Assembly (NCBI GenBank): GCA_024644145.1
Contig: JAHELO010000056.1
Location: 1-8,281, forward strand
Origin: Christiangramia sp.
Lineage (GTDB): Bacteria; Bacteroidota; Bacteroidia; Flavobacteriales; Flavobacteriaceae
Direction: 5' to 3'
DNA length: 8,281 nt
This document shows, one piece after another, positions 1 through 6,619 of this stretch. The stretch's first letter is position 1. Each line of letters starts with the position of its first letter. Made by a program: the position numbers and the translations under genes. The notes under the pieces were generated by a model that ran no database searches, was not told where the DNA came from, and worked only from the letters and a program-made list of their open reading frames with translations.

Positions 1-376
1 TCTTGCCCATATAAATATCAATGCGATTACGCCATCTATAATGCATTTTATCCTTAACAAGGTAGGTACCTTTAAACCCTTCTATTTTAATTCTAGAATT
101 ATGAGTTAGTCCTAATTTTATAAGGTCCCTGGAAACAGCCACCGCTTTTATACCTGGTCTTAGCGTATCTCCCCAGGCGGTAATCCTGGGATTTCCTGCC
201 GTTTGATTAACCACCGAATTATAAGCGGTGGCAGTCACGCACATGGTTACCCAGTCCTCATCTGCCTTTATATCTCTTTTTTTACAGGATATTAAGATAC
301 TTAGAATACAAAGTATAAAAAGGTTAAGCCGGAGCGTAAACCTATATCTTCGGAATAAATGTTCCAGTACTAGCAT
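1..376 (-). CDS. 3D (Asp-Asp-Asp) domain lipoprotein, C-terminus cut off by the window edge
   Basis: Reverse-strand reading from ATG at 374-376 gives 125 open codons to the window edge. Residues 1-31 form a lipoprotein signal: a basic start (FRRYRF), a hydrophobic stretch from about residue 17, and a lipobox LISC with Cys31 as the probable acylation site. From about residue 47 the sequence matches the 3D domain: VTATAY, then AWGDTL, VKDKMHYRW and RIDIYMG, with the three signature acids at about D70, D109 and D120. 3D domains adopt a double-psi beta-barrel fold related to MltA-type lytic transglycosylases, so a periplasmic, cell-wall-related role is plausible, but flavobacterial stand-alone versions have no assigned substrate as far as I know. 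The start lies 6 bases after the stop of the oxidoreductase gene, so the two are probably cotranscribed. There is no Shine-Dalgarno sequence, which is normal for this phylum. The domain assignment is firm; the function is not. Confidence 0.85.
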   Translation of the reverse strand, partial: MLVLEHLFRRYRFTLRLNLFILCILSILISCKKRDIKADEDWVTMCVTATAYNSVVNQTAGNPRITAWGDTLRPGIKAVAVSRDLIKLGLTHNSRIKIEGFKGTYLVKDKMHYRWRNRIDIYMGK

Positions 377-382
377 TTATCT

Positions 383-1846
383 CTATAAGGAAAAACCATC
401 GGGGTAATCTCTCTTTACAAACTGATTTGCGTCATCAAAGTTAGTGACTTTCATGTTCTCTGCATCCCAGATCAATTTTATATCACGGCCGGGATAGTAT
501 ACCTGATCTTTACCATCGTCACCTTTCCTGGTCTTCTGAATGTCATATCCCCGAATAGCCAGATTAGCAACCAATAGAGCCTCGGTAAGTGGCCCGGCAA
601 TTTTAAATGGCGAACTTAATGCTTTTTCACCATAACCCGCAATGGCAGCATCCACCCATTGGGCATAATGACCATCCATTCCTCCCGCTACCCGCTCATA
701 TTTTTGCGGAACATTAACTTCATCGGTTTCAGAAGTGGTAAGTAACCTTGGATTTACTCCATAAGTACCACACATCATTTTAGCCCTGGAACCAACGATA
801 AGTACTCCATTGCCCCCATCACCAAAAATCTCTTCGGGCCCTAATTCCTCGGGTCTCATAGGTTTAATCCCACCATCCATCCAATGTAGCTTGATATCCC
901 TGCCTGCGCCTTTTGGATTCTCAAAACTCATGATTACATGGCTGGACGGCGGACAACTTTCAGGGAAATACCCGCGTTTAAATTCATCTACATAAACACT
1001 GCCCACACTACATTCAACCTCTTTAGGATATTTTAAACCTAGTACACTAAAAGGTGGTTCTATTAAATGACAGCCCATATCACCCAGAGCACCGGTACCA
1101 TAGTCCCACCAGCCTCGCCAGTTGAAAGGCACAAGTCCATCTACATAATCTTTATAAGGAGCGGTACCTAACCATAATTTCCAGTCCAGCTCTTTGGGAA
1201 CCGATGAGTTGGATGCCGGCCAGGAAATTCCCTGGGGCCACACTGGCCTGTTTGTCCAAACATATACTTCTTCAACTTCACCAATTAAACCAGCCTCATA
1301 CCATTCTTTCATTTTTCTTACTCCATCTCCGGAAGCGCCCTGGTTTCCCATTTGCGATACTACCTTATACTTTTGGGCGGCTTCGGTTAACATTCTTGCT
1401 TCATAAATATCATGAGTAAGGGGCTTTTGCACATAGACATGCTTACCCCGTTGAATTGCGGCCATGGTTTGTACTGCGTGGTTATGATCTGGTGTAGAAA
1501 CACAAACCGCATCAAAATTTCCGGCTTCTTTATCGAACAACTCACGGTAATCTTTATAATATTTTGCCTTTGGAAATCTTTGAACAGATGCGGCTGCCCT
1601 TCGGTCATCCACGTCACATAAAAAAGCGATCTCGGCTTTTCCGCTGTCATAAAAACTTGTAAGGTCAGATTCTCCTTTCCCTCCAACCCCTATTCCGGCA
1701 ATGAGCAATTTGTCACTGGGAGCGGTAAATCCCGGGCCGCCCAGGACATGACGCGGAACAATAGAAATCCCGACTGCTGTAATTGCAGATTTTTTTATAA
1801 AGTCTCTGCGGGAATTCTGGTTACCGGTAGTTGCTCTAGTTTTCAT
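383..1846 (-). CDS. Tat-exported Gfo/Idh/MocA family oxidoreductase
   Basis: A 487-residue protein. The N-terminus carries a twin-arginine signal (SRRDFIKK at residues 12-19) and a hydrophobic stretch to about residue 30, so the folded protein is probably exported with its cofactor bound. The Rossmann dinucleotide site is GIGVGG (about 51-56), with an acidic CDVD (77-80) near the expected ribose-binding position. STPDHNH (117-123) and QKP (140-142) correspond to the conserved NAD-side motifs; the usual EKP motif reads QKP here but keeps the catalytic-region Lys. DMGCH (256-260) fits the substrate-side D-x-G-x-H motif. The family oxidises or interconverts sugars, inositols and glycosides; a glycoside or amino-sugar derivative is likely, but the substrate cannot be read from sequence. 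The length fits the exported Bacteroidota/Planctomycetes subfamily. It is first in a probable two-gene unit with the 3D lipoprotein. Confidence 0.93.
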   Translation of the reverse strand: MKTRATTGNQNSRRDFIKKSAITAVGISIVPRHVLGGPGFTAPSDKLLIAGIGVGGKGESDLTSFYDSGKAEIAFLCDVDDRRAAASVQRFPKAKYYKDYRELFDKEAGNFDAVCVSTPDHNHAVQTMAAIQRGKHVYVQKPLTHDIYEARMLTEAAQKYKVVSQMGNQGASGDGVRKMKEWYEAGLIGEVEEVYVWTNRPVWPQGISWPASNSSVPKELDWKLWLGTAPYKDYVDGLVPFNWRGWWDYGTGALGDMGCHLIEPPFSVLGLKYPKEVECSVGSVYVDEFKRGYFPESCPPSSHVIMSFENPKGAGRDIKLHWMDGGIKPMRPEELGPEEIFGDGGNGVLIVGSRAKMMCGTYGVNPRLLTTSETDEVNVPQKYERVAGGMDGHYAQWVDAAIAGYGEKALSSPFKIAGPLTEALLVANLAIRGYDIQKTRKGDDGKDQVYYPGRDIKLIWDAENMKVTNFDDANQFVKRDYPDGFSL

Positions 1847-2043
1847 ATGGTGTAAGTTAGATTGACAGTAGTAGGTTGATTTCTATGGGGAAATGTTCCT
1901 AATTTAAGGAAAATATGACAAAATGCGTCAACATCGGTTATTCTGTCGGGTTATCTGGTTTTCGGCAGGGTACTTGCACAAATGGGTAGTAAATGGCTGA
2001 AAATTAGTTAGAAGCCAAAATTTAAATTGAAAAAATACTTTTT
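1847..2043. promoter_or_regulatory. Divergent intergenic region between oxidoreductase and FKBP genes
   Basis: This 197-base spacer must hold the start signals of both divergent genes. I find no convincing TTTG/TAnnTTTG pair on either strand. The only structure is an imperfect 16-base palindrome at 1896-1911 (TTCCT, six bases, AGGAA), about 50 bases upstream of the oxidoreductase start, which could be an operator. The bases just before the FKBP ATG are A/T-rich, typical of Bacteroidota ribosome landing sites, with no Shine-Dalgarno sequence. The assignment as a promoter region rests on gene orientation only. Confidence 0.4.
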
Positions 2044-2475
2044 ATGAGTCAAGTAAAACAAAATGACGCCGTTAAGGTTCATTACACAGGGAAATTGGAA
2101 GACGGTCAGGTTTTCGATAGTTCAGTAGAACGCGGAGAGCCAATAGAATTTACTCTAGGACAGGGTCAACTTATCCCGGGTTTTGAAGAAGGTCTTATCG
2201 GTATGGAAGTAAACGAAAAGAAAACGATCAATATACCAAAAGAAGAGGCTTACGGTGAGCCAAAAGCAGAACTAATTCAGGAAGTTGAAAAAAGTCAGTT
2301 GCCTGAAGAATTAAAGCCGGAAGTTGGAATGCCACTTGTATCTAAAGGGCCAGATGGGCGCGAGATCAATCTGGTTGTAACCGAAGTAAAAGATGAAAGT
2401 ATTGTAGTAGATGCTAATCATCCATTAGCCGGTAAAGATCTGGTATTTGATCTTGAAGTTGTTGAGATCAAATAA
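2044..2475 (+). CDS. SlyD-like FKBP-type peptidyl-prolyl cis-trans isomerase
   Basis: A 143-residue cytoplasmic protein with no signal peptide. It catalyses cis-trans isomerisation of peptidyl-prolyl bonds and, in this subfamily, acts as a folding chaperone. The FKBP half reads VHYTGKLEDGQVFDSS (about 12-27), then GQGQLIPGFEEGL (39-51) with the Ile-Pro-Gly-Phe active-site strand. The inserted chaperone flap (IF domain) spans about 72-125, and the SlyD hallmark NHPLAGKDLVF (125-135) returns to the FKBP fold. Unlike Escherichia coli SlyD there is no His/Cys-rich metal-binding tail; the protein ends right after the last strand, as in the short SlyD-like forms. It stands alone, with its own terminator directly downstream. 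The start is the ATG giving MSQVKQND, in good register with homologues. Confidence 0.93.
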   Translation: MSQVKQNDAVKVHYTGKLEDGQVFDSSVERGEPIEFTLGQGQLIPGFEEGLIGMEVNEKKTINIPKEEAYGEPKAELIQEVEKSQLPEELKPEVGMPLVSKGPDGREINLVVTEVKDESIVVDANHPLAGKDLVFDLEVVEIK

Positions 2476-2496
2476 TTATCCAGACATAATTTTTTT

Positions 2497-2528
2497 AAAA
2501 AGCCTGAAAGTTATTTTCAGGCTTTTTT
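2497..2528 (+). terminator. Rho-independent terminator of the FKBP gene
   Basis: A perfect 13-base-pair stem (left arm 2497-2509, right arm 2515-2527, GCCTGAAA/TTTCAGGC core) with a 5-base loop. The right arm ends in a run of six T at 2523-2528. It begins 21 bases after the FKBP stop codon. The A-run on the 5' side could also allow weak function on the other strand. Confidence 0.92.
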
Positions 2529-2623
2529 ATTTTAAATAATTCTCATTGGTTAAGGTTATTATAATTCTTTTCTCATTCAGTCTTAGCTTCTTAATTTAGA
2601 TATGAATCACTAAAAAATTTGTT

Positions 2624-3034
2624 ATGAAAAGAAAAGGATCGGCCGTTTGGAAAGGCTCAATAAAAGAAGGAAAAGGAACCGTTAGCCTGGAAAGCGGTGT
2701 TCTAAAAGATGCTCAGTATTCCTTCAAAACCAGATTTGAGGATGGAAAAGGCACTAATCCGGAGGAACTAGTGGGTGCTGCCCATGCAGGATGTTTCAGC
2801 ATGCAGTTATCTGCTTTTTTAACCGAAGAAGGCTTTGAACCTGATAAACTGGAAACAACTTCTGAAATCACTTTTGAAGATGGGGAGATCACGAAATCTC
2901 ACCTGATCCTGAGTGCTGCGGTACCCGGTATTAATAAAGAGCAATTTGATAAGATCGCAAATAAAGCAAAGGAAAATTGCCCTTTATCCAAACTTCTCAA
3001 AGCCGAGATAACTTTAGAATATGACCTGAAATAA
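2624..3034 (+). CDS. OsmC family peroxiredoxin (organic hydroperoxide reductase)
   Basis: A 136-residue cytoplasmic protein, close to the usual OsmC length of about 140. OsmC proteins reduce organic hydroperoxides with a two-cysteine centre. Both catalytic cysteines are present: Cys57 in GAAHAGCFSMQL and Cys119 in ENCPLSKLL. The partner Arg (R37 in KTRFEDG) and Glu (E48 in NPEELV) are also in place. The opening RKGSAVWKGSIKEGKG is the conserved N-terminal strand of the OsmC subgroup rather than the Ohr subgroup. The gene has its own 148-base upstream spacer, which includes the FKBP terminator, and its own terminator downstream, so it is probably monocistronic. No operator for OhrR or OxyR could be recognised. 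The product call is secure. Confidence 0.94.
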   Translation: MKRKGSAVWKGSIKEGKGTVSLESGVLKDAQYSFKTRFEDGKGTNPEELVGAAHAGCFSMQLSAFLTEEGFEPDKLETTSEITFEDGEITKSHLILSAAVPGINKEQFDKIANKAKENCPLSKLLKAEITLEYDLK

Positions 3035-3055
3035 TCTTATCTTCTAATGATAAAC

Positions 3056-3103
3056 AAGGTCTGGAGATTACAAATGAATGTAATTTCCAGACCTTAGTTT
3101 TTT
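3056..3103 (+). terminator. Terminator of the osmC-family gene, overlapping the convergent gene's stop
   Basis: A 17-base-pair stem (left arm 3056-3072, right arm 3079-3095, with one G-U wobble) and a 6-base loop. Six T follow at 3098-3103. The right arm overlaps the stop codon (3094-3096) of the hydrolase gene arriving on the other strand. Read on the minus strand the same stem is followed only by a weak T-rich stretch, so it may serve both converging transcripts but is clearly better for the plus strand. Confidence 0.88.
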
Positions 3104-3777
3104 AATGTTCGAACCGAATTTACGATTGGGTCTTTAATACTAATATCCATCTTATTATCTGTAACCCATTTTTGGTTTATTTCAAGTTCAATTCCCAAAT
3201 AATTTTCAGGGAAGATCTTTCTTAAGCTGGTAGTAAAACCATCAGATTTTCCTAAATAAGGATAATTGTAGCGGACCTTAAGTTTGGAGTTTTCCCTTAT
3301 TATAAGTTCTTTCCAGCGGCCTGCAAGTAATTTTTCCTCCTTTCGTTGTGGATCATATAGAAGGCCTAAATCTGCATTTCGAACATTCTCATTTAAAACC
3401 GGAGTAAAACTATGCACAGAAAGGTGCAAAACCTTCTCTCCTTTTTGGATGAATGAGGAAATCGATTTTTCAACTTTCTCGCGATAAGGAATATAATAAG
3501 TATTCAGAATTTCGTTTTTTTCAAATTCAGAAAGCGATTGGGTGAACCTTGAAAACAAGCTTTTATGTCTCTGCGACCTATTGCTTTCTATCAATAGCCT
3601 GCCAATTGCCTGATAATGGCTGGAATCAGCTAAAGATTTAAGCGCACTAAAGACATCCAAGGCACCGGGATCAAAAGCCTCATGTGTATCCAGTACACCC
3701 TGGGCGCCATTAAAGAGATTGGCATACCTGGCCGGGATATCGGGATACGCATGCTCGCATGTAAGTACTAGTTTCAA
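3094..3777 (-). CDS. N-formylglutamate amidohydrolase family hydrolase
   Basis: With the start chosen here the protein is 227 residues. The family holds zinc-dependent hydrolases that release the acyl group from N-formyl- or N-acyl-glutamate-like substrates. Visible family motifs in order: LTCEHA (5-10), DTHEAFDPGA (30-39), RLLIESNRS (60-68), HLSVHSFTP (118-126), DLGLLYDP, and a C-terminal IELEIN. I place the start at TTG 3775-3777 because it overlaps the upstream stop as TTGA and yields MKLVLTCEHA, the usual beginning of the family. The longest ORF begins at another TTG (3805-3807) and would add ten residues (SSGKPNVQAL) lying entirely inside the upstream gene. It is the last gene of the three-gene ligase operon. 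No histidine-degradation genes are nearby, so a role in histidine utilisation is unlikely; deprotecting or trimming the operon's product is a better guess. Confidence 0.88.
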   Translation of the reverse strand: MKLVLTCEHAYPDIPARYANLFNGAQGVLDTHEAFDPGALDVFSALKSLADSSHYQAIGRLLIESNRSQRHKSLFSRFTQSLSEFEKNEILNTYYIPYREKVEKSISSFIQKGEKVLHLSVHSFTPVLNENVRNADLGLLYDPQRKEEKLLAGRWKELIIRENSKLKVRYNYPYLGKSDGFTTSLRKIFPENYLGIELEINQKWVTDNKMDISIKDPIVNSVRTLKN

Positions 3778-4994
3778 GGCCTGAACATTCGGTTTTCCTG
3801 AAGACAATCTGCTAATCTTTTATAGACCTTTTTTATATGACCTACTGAAAAATCATTTCTTAGTGCTTTGAGGATTCTCGTAGACAGGCTACCATTCTGA
3901 AGAATAAACTCAATATGATTACGCTGATCTTTTGTAAGCCGGTCTCCTACTCTTTTATATAAATTCTTCCAGATGGTTTTAACATCAGCTTCTTTTTGAA
4001 TGTCAAAAATTGCAAGGTATTTTTTATCGCTTAGCAGCGTATTCTCTGCATTGGTTATTACTTCATCAAAGATTAGAAACAAGTCATTCTCATGCCAGGA
4101 TTTTTGATCCTGCAGGGCTACGAGTTCCTCAGATACCAGCAGCTTAAGAACTTCCACGATAAAAGCGGCAATAGCGACATCGGCTGAAGGATTTTCCTGC
4201 ATATCTATCACCCTAATTTCAATTGCATTCCGGTCAAACCTGGAAATAGCTCCCCGTGAATTAAGGAAATGATGATCAAGTATGTTATCTGTATCAAATG
4301 GCTTTATAGCTTCAGTAATAGGCTCAAAAATAGTTTTATAATAATCTGCCTTAGTAAATACCTGTTCTGGTATTACTTTTCCCGTCATGTGAGGAATTTC
4401 CTTTTGGTTGGTTTTATAATAATGCATGCGAGCATCCTTAAAGCCTGTAAATTCACCCTCCAAAACCGGCGAACTTGCTGCCAATCCCGGGATTATGGGA
4501 AGTAAAATACGAACTGCGGCATGTAAACGTTCAAATTCTGCATCATCAAAAAACGGGAGGTTAATATGCATGCTTTGCACATTGCTCCAGCCATGGCCAT
4601 GACAATCGAAGATCCGGTTGTACAATCCATAGATCTTACTGTAATGATGCTGCCATAGGTGAGTATCGGTCTGCGGATTCATTAAAGGATGTGCCGCGGT
4701 GGGCAGCAAACGGGTATCAAATTCTTCCAGGAGCTTATTGATTTCCTTTACATTCTCGGCAAATAATAGGTCTAAATCATCCAGATTATTAGCGGGGCCA
4801 TTGGTCTTTATTTCTACAACGTGGGAAACCAGTTCATTGCTCCACTCTACTTTTCCGTTTTCAATATCAGAGGTAAGCGACCCATTTTTACTGGTAAGTA
4901 ATTTGTCTACAATAGGATTAATCTTAATACTCTGGGTATGAACCAGCATATATTCAAGTTCAATTCCAAATACTTCAAAGAGATGATATGCCAT
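3774..4994 (-). CDS. GCS2-family carboxylate-amine ligase (glutamate-cysteine ligase-like)
   Basis: A 406-residue cytoplasmic enzyme of the glutamine-synthetase-like GCS2 fold, which uses ATP to join a carboxylate to an amine, classically glutamate to cysteine. Motifs in order: FGIELEYM (9-16), whose acids bind metal/ATP; ELVSHVVEIKTNGP (54-67); LPTAAHP (97-103); QSMHINLP (140-147); SSPVLEGEFTGFKDARM (174-190); and SRGAISRF...AIEIRVIDMQE (246-267). The C-terminal region of about 120 residues is helical and alpha-rich by composition. Its start overlaps the RimK-like gene stop by one base (TAATG), and its TGA overlaps the hydrolase start, so the three are translationally coupled. True glutathione synthesis is doubtful because no glutathione synthetase of the standard type is adjacent; the RimK-like ATP-grasp partner could provide the second ligation. 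The family call is firm; the substrate is unknown. Confidence 0.9.
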   Translation of the reverse strand: MAYHLFEVFGIELEYMLVHTQSIKINPIVDKLLTSKNGSLTSDIENGKVEWSNELVSHVVEIKTNGPANNLDDLDLLFAENVKEINKLLEEFDTRLLPTAAHPLMNPQTDTHLWQHHYSKIYGLYNRIFDCHGHGWSNVQSMHINLPFFDDAEFERLHAAVRILLPIIPGLAASSPVLEGEFTGFKDARMHYYKTNQKEIPHMTGKVIPEQVFTKADYYKTIFEPITEAIKPFDTDNILDHHFLNSRGAISRFDRNAIEIRVIDMQENPSADVAIAAFIVEVLKLLVSEELVALQDQKSWHENDLFLIFDEVITNAENTLLSDKKYLAIFDIQKEADVKTIWKNLYKRVGDRLTKDQRNHIEFILQNGSLSTRILKALRNDFSVGHIKKVYKRLADCLQENRMFRP

Positions 4995-6448
4995 TATATT
5001 TTATTTTCCAACCTGTTCTTTAATGCAGATAAAATTTCAATGTAGACCTTGTCGCCATAAAATTCATCTTCTACCCCCGCATCTATATTTGGGTTATCGT
5101 TAATTTCTATAACCAGCGCCTTAGAATTTACTTCTTTAATATCTATTCCATAAAGGCCTTTGCCCATTAATTTCGCAGCTTTAATCGCGTATTTAAGGAT
5201 GTTTTTTGGCACTTCTTCAATGGGAAGGGAATCTGCATTCCCATCCTGGTCATCCTGTTTTTCCGCATTCCAGTTATAAATTTGCCAGTGATCTTTAGCC
5301 ATGTAATATCTGCAGGCATAAAACGGTTTCCCATCTAAAATACCTATTCTCCAGTCATAATCTGAAGGTGAAAATTCCTGGGCAATCACCAGGTCAGATT
5401 TTTTTAACATCCCGGTGACCACTTCCATATATTCCTTTTCGGTTTCTGCTTTTTTAACGCCAAAAGAAAAAGTGGAATCGGGAGATTTAAGAACTACCGG
5501 CAACCCGGTCTTCTGCAAAACTGAATTTTTATTATCCTTATGTACGATCACGGTTTTGGGTGTGGGTATTCCCGCATTTTCCATCGCTTCTGCCATAAAT
5601 ACCTTATTGCAGCACTTAAGGATCGCATCTGGGTAATCCAGAAGGGCTATATCCTCTTGTTGTGCCTTGCGTGCAAAAGCATATGCATCATTATTAACCT
5701 CGGTACTCTGCCTTATAAATAAGGCATCGAAGGCGGGCAATCTGGAGAGATCTTTTGGATTTACAATTTCTGTATAAAAGCCCAGTTTTTCAGCGATTTC
5801 TATAAACTTCTTCAGCGCCCTGGGATTACTTGGCGGAGCCGGGTCATCTGGTTGTACCAGTATGGCAAGGTCATATTCGAATACATTTGTTCTTGGGGTA
5901 TCATAACGCTTTTTAGCGAAATATTGTTCTGCGAACAGAAGCATACTCTCTTTATGTTCTGCCGGGATCTCAGATTCAGATATCGCTTTGATACTTCTAA
6001 TATTCCACCTGGTTGTGAAATTGAATTTTACTCGAAGGAACGGTATTTGAAAATGCCTGAAAAACATGGCACTTAAATCTTTGTATTTTGCCGCGACATT
6101 CTGACCGAAATATATACTCAGGGTAAATTCCTGTGATTTGATATTCTTTAAAGATTGCTGGACGAGATTATCGAAATCATCTGAAACGATCTTGACCAAT
6201 TTTGGTTCCCCAAGGTCTACGATATTTTTTACCGTAGGAATTGCTAAATGTCCCCGGGCTTCAGCAAGAAGCGATACGTAATATCCTTTGGACTGGTAGC
6301 TGTAGTCTTTACACAAATTAAAGATCCTGGCTTTCTTCAGCTTTGAGAATTCCGGATTGGTTAGATATTCCCGTGAAGAAATGATCTTTACATGGCTTGA
6401 AGATATGTTCCAGGTTTCGGGTTGGTTAACAACTATATATTTGTTCAT
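4994..6448 (-). CDS. RimK-like ATP-grasp ligase with RLAN-type N-terminal domain
   Basis: A 484-residue protein and first gene of the three-gene operon. Residues 1 to about 150 match the RimK-like ATP-grasp N-terminal (RLAN) region, recognisable by MNKYIVVNQPETW and the KGYYVSLLAEARGH block. A linker region (about 190-270, LAILVQPDDP and FIRQSTEVN) follows as a pre-ATP-grasp domain. The ATP-grasp core covers about 270-476: VVLKSPDSTFSFGVKK (318-333) with the nucleotide-binding Lys320 and a Gly/Ser loop, IAQEF (355-359), DWRIGILDG (365-373), GIDIKE (434-439) and EINDNPN (448-454), which supply the acidic and Asn metal ligands. Family members join a carboxylate to an amino group through an acyl phosphate; RimK itself adds glutamates to ribosomal protein S6. 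This is longer than RimK (about 300 residues) because of RLAN, so it belongs to the group of uncharacterised amidoligases. A TACATTTG promoter element lies about 20 bases upstream of the start. Confidence 0.9.
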   Translation of the reverse strand: MNKYIVVNQPETWNISSSHVKIISSREYLTNPEFSKLKKARIFNLCKDYSYQSKGYYVSLLAEARGHLAIPTVKNIVDLGEPKLVKIVSDDFDNLVQQSLKNIKSQEFTLSIYFGQNVAAKYKDLSAMFFRHFQIPFLRVKFNFTTRWNIRSIKAISESEIPAEHKESMLLFAEQYFAKKRYDTPRTNVFEYDLAILVQPDDPAPPSNPRALKKFIEIAEKLGFYTEIVNPKDLSRLPAFDALFIRQSTEVNNDAYAFARKAQQEDIALLDYPDAILKCCNKVFMAEAMENAGIPTPKTVIVHKDNKNSVLQKTGLPVVLKSPDSTFSFGVKKAETEKEYMEVVTGMLKKSDLVIAQEFSPSDYDWRIGILDGKPFYACRYYMAKDHWQIYNWNAEKQDDQDGNADSLPIEEVPKNILKYAIKAAKLMGKGLYGIDIKEVNSKALVIEINDNPNIDAGVEDEFYGDKVYIEILSALKNRLENKI

Positions 6449-6467
6449 TAACTATTAAAAAGTTTAT

Positions 6468-6494
6468 CAAATGTAGAATAAAATATGAATCAAA
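6468..6494 (-). promoter_or_regulatory. Candidate Bacteroidota promoter of the ligase operon
   Basis: On the minus strand, TACATTTG (6475-6468) is an exact match to the Bacteroidota -7 element TAnnTTTG. A TTTG lies upstream at 6494-6491, but the spacing of 15 bases is shorter than the usual 17-21. Transcription would start around 6462, leaving a leader of roughly 15 bases before the ATG at 6448. The -7 match is good; the -33 assignment is uncertain. Confidence 0.5.
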
Positions 6495-6619
6495 ATCATG
6501 ATAAAATGTTGATACTCTTATAAAATAAAACATACCAATTTAGGACTCCCGAATAGCCAGTAAATCCATGGGTAAATTTCAGATTGGTCTAGAATAAGAA
6601 AAATTAATTGATAATTTCC

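Noticed and set aside
1387..1686. A 99-codon minus-strand reading frame inside the oxidoreductase gene, and several 60-80 codon plus-strand frames antisense to the large genes
   Set aside because: They lie wholly within strongly recognisable genes in other frames and their translations match no family; they are by-products of the real coding sequences.
1915..1989. A 24-codon plus-strand ORF (MTKCVNIGYS...) in the spacer, preceded by AAGGA
   Set aside because: It is short, unrepeated, has no supporting pattern of constraint, and the AAGGA belongs to the palindrome at 1896-1911. A Shine-Dalgarno-like sequence carries little weight in this phylum.
3094..4994. A histidine-degradation (hut) or glutathione-synthesis operon
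   Set aside because: The hydrolase alone suggests hut and the GCS2 ligase alone suggests glutathione, but no urocanase, histidase, imidazolonepropionase or standard glutathione synthetase is next to them.
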